Shown here piece after piece: positions 10,592 to 19,877 of a stretch of 64,000 bases of DNA. The position numbers and the translations under genes were made by a program. The notes below the pieces were generated by a model that was given only the letters and a program-made list of their open reading frames with translations, was not told the DNA's origin and ran no database searches. Within the stretch, counting starts at the first letter, position 1, and every line of letters starts with the position of its first letter. The DNA comes from an uncultured Caryophanales bacterium (GTDB lineage: Bacteria > Bacillota_I > Bacilli_A > RF39 > UBA660), in NCBI GenBank assembly GCA_946534345.1, contig CAMNCL010000003.1:1-64000 (forward strand), given 5' to 3'.

Positions 10592-10598
10592 GTATTTA

Positions 10599-11141
10599 TT
10601 ACATATAGTTTTCTGCTTTAACTTCAAAATAGCTTTGTGGATGAGCACATACTGGACATACCTTTGGAGCTTCTTTACCAATATGAATATGTCCACAGTT
10701 ACGACAGATCCATACTTTGTCTCCATCTTTACTGAATACTAATCCATCTTTTACATTTTCAAGTAATTTTCTGTATCTTTCTTCATGATGTTTTTCAATA
10801 GCAGCTACTCCTCTAAATTTAGCAGCAATTGCTTTGAAACCTTCTTCTTCAGCAACTTTAGCAAACTCTTCATACATATCAGTCCACTCATAATTTTCAC
10901 CATCAGCAGCTGCTTCTAAGTTTTCAATTGTTGAAGGAATCTCTCCACCATTAAGTTCTTTAAACCACATTTTTGCATGTTCTTTTTCATTATTAGCTGT
11001 TTCTTCAAAGATTGCGGCTATTTGTTCATAACCATCTTTTTTAGCCTTACTTGCAAAGTATGTGTATTTATTTCTTGCTTGAGATTCTCCTGCAAAAGCA
11101 GTCATTAAGTTTTGTTCTGTTTTACTTCCTTTTAATTCCAT
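10599..11141 (-). CDS. rbr: rubrerythrin
   Basis: Ferritin-like [17 protein letters not shown]...ExxH, C-terminal rubredoxin-like [27 protein letters not shown]. Confidence 0.95.
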   Translation of the reverse strand: MELKGSKTEQNLMTAFAGESQARNKYTYFASKAKKDGYEQIAAIFEETANNEKEHAKMWFKELNGGEIPSTIENLEAAADGENYEWTDMYEEFAKVAEEEGFKAIAAKFRGVAAIEKHHEERYRKLLENVKDGLVFSKDGDKVWICRNCGHIHIGKEAPKVCPVCAHPQSYFEVKAENYM

Positions 11142-11171
11142 AATCTACCTCTTTTCTATTTTATTATTATA

Positions 11172-11840
11172 TCATTTCTTTATTATTTTTTGTATCTGTT
11201 TTTTTACTTCTTCTGCATAAATTGATAATGTTCTTCTTCTCTTAAATCTCTCTTTACTAAATTCACTAGTCATGTAATCTAGTTTTTCTATTGTATTAGC
11301 CATTACTTCTTCATCTTCAAAGAATTCTGGACACATGCAATACATATAATTAATTGACATTAATGCTTGGTCATTGTCACATGCATATAAATACTCCTTA
11401 TCACCAGTTTGTAAAACATGAGCTAGAAATGCATCAAAGTTTAATGCATAAATAAAATCTTCTTCTTCATAAAAACTAGCATCTCTCATCTCTTCTTGTT
11501 TTACTAAATAATCATACCTGTATGCATATTTATCTCCTTCAGGCATTCTAATTATTTCATTACAAGCTACTATTATTTGATTAACTAAATCCTTTACTTC
11601 TTTGTCTTTTGTTTCATATCTAAATATAGAAGCTACTGTTAATATCTTATCAATATATTCTTCATTATTTAGTAATAGGAAAGCTGTTTCTTCATTAATT
11701 AACATTCCTACTGTATTTAGAAACATTACATAATTATCATAGTCATCTTTATATAATTCTTCTAATTTATGTTCGTCAAAATTAATTAATTGACTTTTTA
11801 AGTTTAAAATATTTATAAATTGTCTTGCTTCATCCGTCAT
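11172..11840 (-). CDS. hypothetical protein, 222 aa
   Basis: Clean ORF in a same-strand run; family not recognised. Confidence 0.7.
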   Translation of the reverse strand: MTDEARQFINILNLKSQLINFDEHKLEELYKDDYDNYVMFLNTVGMLINEETAFLLLNNEEYIDKILTVASIFRYETKDKEVKDLVNQIIVACNEIIRMPEGDKYAYRYDYLVKQEEMRDASFYEEEDFIYALNFDAFLAHVLQTGDKEYLYACDNDQALMSINYMYCMCPEFFEDEEVMANTIEKLDYMTSEFSKERFKRRRTLSIYAEEVKKQIQKIIKK

Positions 11841-11851
11841 TATATACCACC

Positions 11852-14143
11852 TTAGAATATTTTTTTAAATATATCACTATAATTACTTACAGTAATAAAT
11901 TTTAAATCTTTTTTTATTTCTTTTGGAATCTCATCCAAATCCTTTTCATTCTCTTTAGGTATAAATATTGTTTTTATTCCTGCTCTGTGAGCACCAATTA
12001 CTTTTTCTTTTAATCCACCTATTCCTAAGACTCTTCCTCTTAGAGTTATTTCTCCTGTCATAGCTATTGTCTTTGGAACTTTCTTCTTAGTAAATAAACT
12101 AATTAATGTTGTGGTAACAGTTACTCCTGCAGATGGACCATCTTTATTAACAGCTCCTTCCGGAACATGTATATGAATATCATTCTTTTCAAAGACATCA
12201 CTTTTTATCTTAAATTTATCCATATTTGATTTAATATAGTTTAGTGCAATTCGACATGATTCTTGCATTACTTCTCCAAGGGATCCTGTTAATACTAAGT
12301 CCCCTTTTCCTTTAAATAGAGTTGCCTCTATTGGCAAGATATCTCCACCAAATATAGTATAGGCCATTCCATTAACTACACCTATTTCATCTTTACCAGA
12401 ATTTTCTAAATAAACATATTTTTTCTTACCTAATAATTCTTCTATCATTTTATTATCTATATTATAGAAAGTTACATCAGTAGTTAATAGAATTTTTTTA
12501 ACTATCTTTCTAAATAGAGTTGCGATTTCTCTTTCTAATTCACGAACCCCAGCTTCTTTAGTATAGTTTCTAATTAGAGTTAGAATTGCTTTATCTTCTA
12601 TTTGTACTTGTAGACTAGTTAGTCCATGTTCTTCTAATTGTTTTGGTATTAAGTGATTCTTAGCTATATCTAGTTTCTCATATTCTGTATAACTAGATAT
12701 ATTAATAATTTCTAATCTATCTCTTAATTCATATGGTATTTGATCTACATAGTTAGCTGTTGCGATAAACATTACTTTACTTAAATCAAATTCTTCTTCA
12801 ATGTAGTGATCTGAAAACTTATTATTTTGTTCTGGATCTAATACCTCTAACAAGCTACTTGCAGGATCTCCTTTAATGTCTTTTGTCATCTTATCAATCT
12901 CATCAATAATAAAGACTGGATTAGTAGTACCTGCTTTTCTAATTCCTTGAATTATTCTACCTGGATTAGCTCCAATATAAGTTCTTCTATGTCCTACAAT
13001 TTCTGCTTCATCATTTATTCCACCAACTGATATTTTAGCTACTTTTCTACCTAAACTCTTCGCAATACTAATCGCAAGAGAAGTTTTACCTACACCGGGA
13101 GGTCCTACTAAACATAATATTGGACTACGTAAATTATTAGTATTTTGTTTAACAGCTAAATATTCTAGAATTCTATCTTTTACTTCTTCTAATGCATAGT
13201 GTGATGAATCTAGAATCTCTTTAACTTTTTTCAAATCATCATTATCTTTAGTAAACTTACTCCAAGGAAGATTAATCATCCAATCAAGATATTCTCTAAT
13301 CATTCCTAATTCAGGAGAATTACTATTTAAACTATTATATCTATCTAATTCTCTTTCTATTTTTTCTTTTACTTTATTACTACATTTTAATTTACTTAAT
13401 TTCTTAGTTATTCTTTCTACATCTGTATCTTTAGTATTTCCTTCTCCTAATTCTTTTTGCATTAGTTTTATTTTTTCACGTAAGAAATACTCTTTTTGAG
13501 TTTCATTTAATTCTCTTTCTACTTCTGCTTCTATACTTTGTTCAAGTTCAACATACTTTAAATCTCTATTCATATCAATAACTAAATACTTAGCTCTTTC
13601 AATAGGATCTACTGTTGTGATATATTTTTTCTTTTCTTCATAACTAATTGGTAAATAACTAGCTATTAAATCACATAAGTCACTTAAAGTATCTACACTA
13701 TCAACTTGACTCATAATAGCATTACCCATATAAGGTACTTTTACTACATAATTATCTAATGTTTTTAAAATAATATTAAAATAAGCTTTTACTTCTTCAT
13801 TTTCAAATATTTCTACATTACTATAACTCGCTCTAAAATAATTATCTTCTTCTACAAAATCAGATATTTCTACTCTGTCTAATCCTTCAATAACTAATCT
13901 AGTTTTACCATTAGGAACATTCATTTTTAATTTTAATCTTCCTAATACTCCATATTTTGGAAAAGATGTTACGTTAATAGAATTCTCTTCAATAGGATTA
14001 ACTATTAACATTAAGTTATCTCCTATCCTATTAACTATATCTATCATCTGTTTATCAAAGTTATTATCATATTCTATTCTTACTTCTGTATTTGGGAAGA
14101 TTACCATATCATTGATTATTAATACTAATAGTTTATTGTCCAC
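11852..14143 (-). CDS. lon: ATP-dependent protease Lon
   Basis: Walker A GPPGVGKTS, VGHRRTYIGANPGRIIQ, proteolytic site DGPSAGVTVTT; GTG start at 14143 preferred because the GGGAGGTG SD lies inside the longer ORF. Confidence 0.96.
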   Translation of the reverse strand: MDNKLLVLIINDMVIFPNTEVRIEYDNNFDKQMIDIVNRIGDNLMLIVNPIEENSINVTSFPKYGVLGRLKLKMNVPNGKTRLVIEGLDRVEISDFVEEDNYFRASYSNVEIFENEEVKAYFNIILKTLDNYVVKVPYMGNAIMSQVDSVDTLSDLCDLIASYLPISYEEKKKYITTVDPIERAKYLVIDMNRDLKYVELEQSIEAEVERELNETQKEYFLREKIKLMQKELGEGNTKDTDVERITKKLSKLKCSNKVKEKIERELDRYNSLNSNSPELGMIREYLDWMINLPWSKFTKDNDDLKKVKEILDSSHYALEEVKDRILEYLAVKQNTNNLRSPILCLVGPPGVGKTSLAISIAKSLGRKVAKISVGGINDEAEIVGHRRTYIGANPGRIIQGIRKAGTTNPVFIIDEIDKMTKDIKGDPASSLLEVLDPEQNNKFSDHYIEEEFDLSKVMFIATANYVDQIPYELRDRLEIINISSYTEYEKLDIAKNHLIPKQLEEHGLTSLQVQIEDKAILTLIRNYTKEAGVRELEREIATLFRKIVKKILLTTDVTFYNIDNKMIEELLGKKKYVYLENSGKDEIGVVNGMAYTIFGGDILPIEATLFKGKGDLVLTGSLGEVMQESCRIALNYIKSNMDKFKIKSDVFEKNDIHIHVPEGAVNKDGPSAGVTVTTTLISLFTKKKVPKTIAMTGEITLRGRVLGIGGLKEKVIGAHRAGIKTIFIPKENEKDLDEIPKEIKKDLKFITVSNYSDIFKKIF

Positions 14144-14225
14144 TGACGTAACACCTCCCAATAATTTTAAATACTGCTTACTATTATAACTTATTAAATA
14201 TTTTTTTCAACAAAAAAAGATAAAA

Positions 14226-14256
14226 AAAACTCTATAATTTTTATTTATAGAGTTTT
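14226..14256 (-). terminator. intrinsic terminator after tig
   Basis: AAAACTCTATAA / TTATAGAGTTTT hairpin with T-run on the minus strand. Confidence 0.75.
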
Positions 14257-14262
14257 ATTATT

Positions 14263-15528
14263 TTATTTATTTAATTCTTTTAATTTTTCAATTACTTTAC
14301 GCATTTCTAAGTCATATTGAACTAGTTCTAATCCACCAAATTGTTTTAAGAATTCTTCTTTTTCCATTTGATATTTTTTAGCTAATTCTTCTGCTTCTTT
14401 TTCTGCTTCTTTCATATCTACTTCAATCTTTTCTAACTTCATTACTTCTTCTAACATTAAACGATATAAAACGTTATTATAAGCTTCTTTTTCCATTTGA
14501 TCTCTTAATGCTTTTTCATCTGAATTAGTAAATTGATAATAAACATCTAGTGATATTCCTTGCATTTTCATTTGTTCTTCAAAACGTGTCATTAAACGAT
14601 CTATTTCTTCTTCAACCATTTCTTCTGGAATATCTACATCTACATTCTTAGATACTGTTTCTAATAAACTATCTATATATTTATTTTCAGCATCCATTTC
14701 TTTTTGAGCTTCTATAGACTTCTTTATTTCTTCTCTTAATTTATCTTCTGAATCAATTCCATCCATTCCTAAATCTTCAAAGAAATCTTCATCTAATTCT
14801 CTTTCTTTCTTTTCTTTAATTTCATTTACTTTAACTTTGAATACTACTGGAGCTCCTGCTAAATCTTTAGCACCATAATCTTCTGGGAAAGTAATATCTA
14901 AATCTTTTTCATCACCAGTCTTCATTCCAATAATTTGTTCCTCAAAACCAGGGATAAATGTATTAGAACCTATTTCTAATGAATAGTTTTCTCCTTTTCC
15001 ACCATCAAATGCTACTCCATCTTTAAATCCTTCAAAGTCAATGATTGCAACATCTCCATTTTCAACTTTTCCTTCTTTAGTAACTAATTCTGTATATCTT
15101 TCTAATAGGTGTCCTAATTCATGGTCAATTTCTTCTTTAGTTACTTTTACTTTTTCAGGTTTTACACCTAATCCTTTATATTTTTTAACTTTTACTTCTG
15201 GCTTAGTAACAATCTTAAATATAAATTCAACACCTTTATCAGTAATATCTTTTATATCTACAGCTGGTTGTACTACAGGAATTAATTTAGAGTCTTCCAT
15301 TGCTTTTACATAAGCATCTTGTAATACTGAATTAGCTGCATCAAAATATAATGATTCTTTTCCAAATTTCTTCTCAAATACACTTCTAGGTACTTTGCCT
15401 TTTCTAAAACCATCTACTTTAAGTGTTTTTTGTTTTTCTTTAAATACTTTATCAAGGGCTTTTTCCCAAGATTCACCTTCTATTTTTACTGTAACTTCAT
15501 GTACATTTTTATTTTCTTTTTTTGCCAT
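14263..15528 (-). CDS. tig: trigger factor
   Basis: VDGFRKGKVPRSVFEKKFG, FKBP domain GDVAIIDFEGFKDGVAFDGGKGENYSLEIGSNTFIPGFEEQIIG; start ATG 15528 after GGAGGGATAAAT. Confidence 0.96.
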   Translation of the reverse strand: MAKKENKNVHEVTVKIEGESWEKALDKVFKEKQKTLKVDGFRKGKVPRSVFEKKFGKESLYFDAANSVLQDAYVKAMEDSKLIPVVQPAVDIKDITDKGVEFIFKIVTKPEVKVKKYKGLGVKPEKVKVTKEEIDHELGHLLERYTELVTKEGKVENGDVAIIDFEGFKDGVAFDGGKGENYSLEIGSNTFIPGFEEQIIGMKTGDEKDLDITFPEDYGAKDLAGAPVVFKVKVNEIKEKKERELDEDFFEDLGMDGIDSEDKLREEIKKSIEAQKEMDAENKYIDSLLETVSKNVDVDIPEEMVEEEIDRLMTRFEEQMKMQGISLDVYYQFTNSDEKALRDQMEKEAYNNVLYRLMLEEVMKLEKIEVDMKEAEKEAEELAKKYQMEKEEFLKQFGGLELVQYDLEMRKVIEKLKELNK

Positions 15529-15605
15529 ATTTATCCCTCCAACGCTTATATTATACAGTATTATTTCTTTTAAAACAACCTTTACTTTCAAGAAAAAAGA
15601 TGAAG

Positions 15606-15863
15606 TTACTCTTCATCTAAACATATAGCTGTTAATTCTTTAATTACATCTAAGTTATTATATATTTCATTTAAGTATTCATCTTCACTTAGCATTGAAT
15701 CTTTCAAGCCATCCAAAGTATCTAAAGATGGAACTATCATAGTTGGATTTTTGGTTAGAGCAATAGATTTTAATACTACAAAAAGATCAAACCATGAACT
15801 ATATAATTCTACTTTTTTTTCATCAATACTTAAATTCTTAAAATTTTTTTCTTCAAAATCCAT
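15606..15863 (-). CDS. hypothetical protein, 85 aa
   Basis: ORF coupled to the upstream gene (1-nt overlap). Confidence 0.6.
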   Translation of the reverse strand: MDFEEKNFKNLSIDEKKVELYSSWFDLFVVLKSIALTKNPTMIVPSLDTLDGLKDSMLSEDEYLNEIYNNLDVIKELTAICLDEE

Positions 15864-16384
15864 TAGAATCCCCTCATTCCTCTTGCATGAGCAGCAATTC
15901 TGGCATTTTTATCAACTTCCATTTCTCTCTTTAATTCAGAGTCAGATTTTGTAAGTTTTTGAAGAAACTTGTTAAAATTTTTAGCATTAATTGTTTCTTC
16001 TGAATACTCATGAACTTTACCATCTGTGTCTCTAGCTGCTTTTCTATTACGTTCTACAGCACTCTTTTGTTCATAGGTATCTCCTCTTCTAACTCTTTCT
16101 AGATACTCAATTGATTCAGCACTATATTGTTCTAAGGCCTTCCAATTAGGAGCTTTTCCATCAATTTTTCTTTTTGTTCTTTCCCAAATACTTTGTCTTT
16201 CATATGCTTCTCTTAATTTTTTTAAAGTACCTTGTTTAATATCTTCTTCAAGTTGAGCATTTTCTCTTTCGCGTTGTTCTCTTTTTGCTTCTCTTTCTCT
16301 TTGTAATCTTTCTGCTTCCATTCTGGACATTGCAGTAGAAACATAGCCTTCTCTTTTCATTTGTTCAACTTTATCATTATTCAT
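15863..16384 (-). CDS. hypothetical charged coiled-coil protein
   Basis: RQRE/K-rich helical sequence; ATG 16384 preferred over the 16414 start because of SD AAAGGA. Confidence 0.6.
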   Translation of the reverse strand: MNNDKVEQMKREGYVSTAMSRMEAERLQREREAKREQRERENAQLEEDIKQGTLKKLREAYERQSIWERTKRKIDGKAPNWKALEQYSAESIEYLERVRRGDTYEQKSAVERNRKAARDTDGKVHEYSEETINAKNFNKFLQKLTKSDSELKREMEVDKNARIAAHARGMRGF

Positions 16385-16688
16385 TTTCATCAGTCCTTTC
16401 AACATATAAAACATCAGAAATCTTATCTATGTATTCAGAAAAATATTCTTTTAAAGAACACATATATACAAAAACAGCTTCTACAAAATCATCATAAGTT
16501 CGATTATTCTGATTTAATTCAGCAATTTCTTTATTATATAAGACTTCACTATTAATACCTATATCTTGTCTAAGTTTATTAAGAAAAGAAAAAATATCAA
16601 TAATTTCCTTAATAGTAAGATCTTCCTTTTCCTTTATTGACAACTCTTTAAAGGCAGAAACATAATTATTAAAAGCTTCTTTTTCCAT
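16377..16688 (-). CDS. hypothetical protein, 103 aa
   Basis: ORF in tandem with the two downstream genes. Confidence 0.6.
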   Translation of the reverse strand: MEKEAFNNYVSAFKELSIKEKEDLTIKEIIDIFSFLNKLRQDIGINSEVLYNKEIAELNQNNRTYDDFVEAVFVYMCSLKEYFSEYIDKISDVLYVERTDENE

Positions 16689-16816
16689 ATAATCACCTAT
16701 CTTAAGTAAATAATATCATAAGTTTATAATTATCTAATTCACATTATTAATATATTTACAATTATTTACATAATTGTTTAAATCTTGGAAAAACTTGTAA
16801 AGATTGCTAAAACTAT

Positions 16817-16834
16817 AATACATACTCATGTATT
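16817..16834. promoter_or_regulatory. putative operator, inverted repeat AATACAT-ACTC-ATGTATT
   Basis: Perfect 7-4-7 dyad overlapping a TATAAT (16814-16819) upstream of the RHH gene. Confidence 0.5.
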
Positions 16835-16855
16835 ACAAATTGTGTATCTTACCAT

Positions 16856-16866
16856 ATGTAATACAT
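16856..16866. promoter_or_regulatory. second putative operator dyad ATGTA-A-TACAT
   Basis: Perfect 5-1-5 dyad carrying the same ATGTA/TACAT arms as the first. Confidence 0.4.
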
Positions 16867-16896
16867 TTTATTACAATTTTTTCTAGGAGTGGTATT

Positions 16897-17085
16897 ATGA
16901 ATGATTTTAAACTTCCAAAAGATAGTGATGAAAAATCTGTTTTAAAAACTATAAGACTTAAAAATTCAACTCTAAAGAGAATTGAATTATTATCTAAAAC
17001 TAATAATTTATCAGTAAATAGAATTATTAATGAATGTTTAGAATATGCTCTAAATAATCTCTCTAATGATAATACTGATAAATAG
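16897..17085 (+). CDS. ribbon-helix-helix (Arc/CopG-like) DNA-binding protein
   Basis: KTIRLKNSTLKRIELLSKTNNLSVNRIINECLEYAL; start ATG 16897 after TCTAGGAGTGG. Confidence 0.75.
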   Translation: MNDFKLPKDSDEKSVLKTIRLKNSTLKRIELLSKTNNLSVNRIINECLEYALNNLSNDNTDK

Positions 17086-17104
17086 TGCCACTCAAACATC
17101 CAAA

Positions 17105-17136
17105 AAGCAATACATTTAGTATTGCTTCTTTTTTTA
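17105..17136. terminator. bidirectional intrinsic terminator
   Basis: AAGCAATAC-ATTTA-GTATTGCTT followed by a T-run. Confidence 0.8.
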
Positions 17137-17151
17137 TAATCAAATCTATAC

Positions 17152-18156
17152 TTATTGTTTTTGTTTTAAAATAAAGTTATAAGAATCTCTCATCATATCT
17201 TCAATACCTAGTTCTGCTTTCCAACCTAATTCTTTTAATGCTTTTGTTGGGTCAGCATAGCAACTAGCTATATCTCCTGGACGTCTATCTACTATTTTAT
17301 ATGGTACTTTAACGTTATTTACTTTTTCAAAATTCTTTACTAAATCTAAAACACTATAGCCATTTCCAGTACCTAAATTATAATAGAATAATCCTTCATC
17401 TTTCAAAGCTTTCTTTAAAGCACTTAAATGTCCTTTAGCTAGATCAACAACATGAATATAGTCTCTAACACCAGTACCATCAGGAGTATCATAATCATCT
17501 CCAAAGACACTTAATATTTCTAATTCTCCACTAGCTACTCTAACAATATATGGCATTAAATTATTAGGAATACCATTTGGTTTTTCTCCAATTAAACCAG
17601 ATTTATGAGCACCTATTGGATTGAAGTATCTAAGTATAATAGCAGTAAATTCTGGATGAGCTACATGAATGTCAGCTAGTATTCTTTCAATCATTAACTT
17701 AGTAGTTCCATATGGATTAGTAGTTCCACCTACTTTACAATCTTCAGTAATTGGTAACTTTTCTGGATCTCCATATACAGTAGCACTTGATGAGAATATA
17801 AACTTATTACAATTATGTTCTAACATCTTTTTACATAAATGAAGAGTAGATACCAAATTATTCTCATAATACATAATTGGTTCTTTAACACTTTCACCTA
17901 CTGCTTTATAACCAGCAAAATGTATTACTGCATCTATTTTATGATCAGTAAAAATCTTTTCAAGTACATCTAAATCACAAACATCTGCTTCAATAAAATC
18001 AAAATCTTTCCCTGTAATCTGTTTAATCTTATCTACTACATCTGCACTAGAATTAGATAAATCATCTATAACAACCACTTCATAATTCTCTTCTAACAAT
18101 TCTACTACAGCATGGCTTCCAATGAATCCTAAACCACCTGTCACTAATATTTTCAT
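17152..18156 (-). CDS. galE: UDP-glucose 4-epimerase
   Basis: [67 protein letters not shown]. Confidence 0.96.
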   Translation of the reverse strand: MKILVTGGLGFIGSHAVVELLEENYEVVVIDDLSNSSADVVDKIKQITGKDFDFIEADVCDLDVLEKIFTDHKIDAVIHFAGYKAVGESVKEPIMYYENNLVSTLHLCKKMLEHNCNKFIFSSSATVYGDPEKLPITEDCKVGGTTNPYGTTKLMIERILADIHVAHPEFTAIILRYFNPIGAHKSGLIGEKPNGIPNNLMPYIVRVASGELEILSVFGDDYDTPDGTGVRDYIHVVDLAKGHLSALKKALKDEGLFYYNLGTGNGYSVLDLVKNFEKVNNVKVPYKIVDRRPGDIASCYADPTKALKELGWKAELGIEDMMRDSYNFILKQKQ

Positions 18157-18674
18157 TTTTCTCCTCCAAACATATTATTATATTCTGAAAAGACATATAA
18201 CATCTCTCTTCCAATATTTTTATCAATTGATCCATTATCAATATTTTTTTGTAGGAATGAATCAAAATCACTAAAGTTTATATAGAATAAATTAAAATCA
18301 GTTGCGAGTTCTAATTCATCATATTGAGTTTCTTCTATATTAGGTTCTTCATCAGTAAAAAAGCGATAGTAATAAATACTATTTAATACTTTTTTTCCAG
18401 TACCAAAATAATCATGATCATAAGTAACTACTGACATAAATGGCCCTTCAGTTACTTCTAGACTAATTCCAGTCTCTTCTTTTATTTCTCTAACAATACA
18501 TTCATCAATTGATTCATCACCATCTACATGTCCTCCAGGTAATTGATAAGTATTATTGTTATGAGCTATTAATATTTTTCCTTTAGAATTAATAATTAAT
18601 CCTTTAACTCTAACAACTTCTTTTTCTATTTCTTCTTTTGTAATATTTTTATCGTTTATTATTATTTCTTTCAT
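18153..18674 (-). CDS. NUDIX hydrolase
   Basis: Nudix box [24 protein letters not shown]. Confidence 0.92.
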   Translation of the reverse strand: MKEIIINDKNITKEEIEKEVVRVKGLIINSKGKILIAHNNNTYQLPGGHVDGDESIDECIVREIKEETGISLEVTEGPFMSVVTYDHDYFGTGKKVLNSIYYYRFFTDEEPNIEETQYDELELATDFNLFYINFSDFDSFLQKNIDNGSIDKNIGREMLYVFSEYNNMFGGEK

Positions 18675-18685
18675 TGTATCTTCCT

Positions 18686-19825
18686 TTATAAGTATCTTTC
18701 CCAGTATTCAGTAACATCAGGTCTAACACTTGATAATACTAAATCCATTGTATCTGCTAAAAGTTTTCCTTTTCTCCATACTGTCATCGAATTATTTAGA
18801 CAACTTGCTTTACTTGAAGCCATCATATATTCAAATGTTGAAGCTCTATCTTCAGCAGCTGCTGATTGAGCATAGTTATTAACAAAAGGTGCATATGGAG
18901 AAAAAGTATTACTATATGATAAACTTCCATTTATAGTTCCCCAAGCAAAATCTGCTGGATTAAAACTATCCCAACTATTATAATTTGCACCTTTTTTAAA
19001 AAGATATCTTTCAATGTAATGATATGATTCATGAAAAAAGCTATCTTCAAAAGGATGAACTGCTGCAATTGAAATAATTGCATCATTATAACTAGAATCA
19101 GTAACTCCTGTAATTGTATTATCTGCATATGAATTAATTAACATAACTGTTAGAGGTATTCCTCCATTTTTAATTTCTCTAAATAATTCTCTTGGATAAA
19201 CTGACATACAGTTTTTTAATCTTGTTAATTGATTATTGATAACATTACTATCATATATAGGATTTGTACTTATTCCTGCAACTGAATACCCTTGTGTTTC
19301 TGCTCCATATTTAATAGTAATACTATAAGTATTTTCTATTTCTTTTCGAAGATTGTTATTAATATCTTCAATAGTTAATGGTTTGGGTTGAAGTTCAGTT
19401 TTATTTTCAGTCGTACTTCCAGTTGGTTGATTATTGTTACTAGGTCTAGTAATAATAGTAGCATTATCTTTTGGTTTAGAAGTATTATTCTTTGTACCAG
19501 TACTTGGTTTAGTAGTTGTACCAGTACTTGGTTTAGTTGTATTAGTTGTAGTATTAGTAGTATTAGAACTTGGTTTAGTAGTTGTCTCTGTTGGCTTTTC
19601 AGTAGTAGATGTAGTTGTATTTGTAGTATCTGATGGTGTTGTAGTATCAACATGAATAGTACTATCATCTTGATCAGAAATAGAGATAACATCTTTTACT
19701 GGATCAAACAATCTTTGATTATTTTGATAATCTAATACTAAACCATATACTATCAAACCAAAAGAGATAGCGAATAGGATTATCGCATAATTAGAATTTC
19801 TTTTATACATTCTATTTTTATGCAT
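18686..19825 (-). CDS. membrane-anchored putative zinc metallopeptidase with Thr-rich linker
   Basis: N-terminal TM, T/P/S-rich repeat linker, HExxH motif in FFHESYHYIERYLF and downstream AEDRASTFEYMM. Confidence 0.6.
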   Translation of the reverse strand: MHKNRMYKRNSNYAIILFAISFGLIVYGLVLDYQNNQRLFDPVKDVISISDQDDSTIHVDTTTPSDTTNTTTSTTEKPTETTTKPSSNTTNTTTNTTKPSTGTTTKPSTGTKNNTSKPKDNATIITRPSNNNQPTGSTTENKTELQPKPLTIEDINNNLRKEIENTYSITIKYGAETQGYSVAGISTNPIYDSNVINNQLTRLKNCMSVYPRELFREIKNGGIPLTVMLINSYADNTITGVTDSSYNDAIISIAAVHPFEDSFFHESYHYIERYLFKKGANYNSWDSFNPADFAWGTINGSLSYSNTFSPYAPFVNNYAQSAAAEDRASTFEYMMASSKASCLNNSMTVWRKGKLLADTMDLVLSSVRPDVTEYWERYL

Positions 19826-19877
19826 ACAATCTCTCCTCTCTATCTCTTCTAAATTTTAATTATACTATTTATATTAA

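Noticed and set aside
10475-10742. ORFs 10475-10726 (-) and 10560-10742 (+)
   Set aside because: Overlap rubrerythrin out of frame or antisense and lack convincing start signals
16833-17099. Minus-strand ORF 16833-17099
   Set aside because: Antisense to the RHH gene, which has a strong SD and recognisable fold
19375-19692. ORFs 19375-19692 (-), 19388-19633 (+), 19434-19655 (+)
   Set aside because: Alternative frames of the Thr-rich linker in 18686-19825
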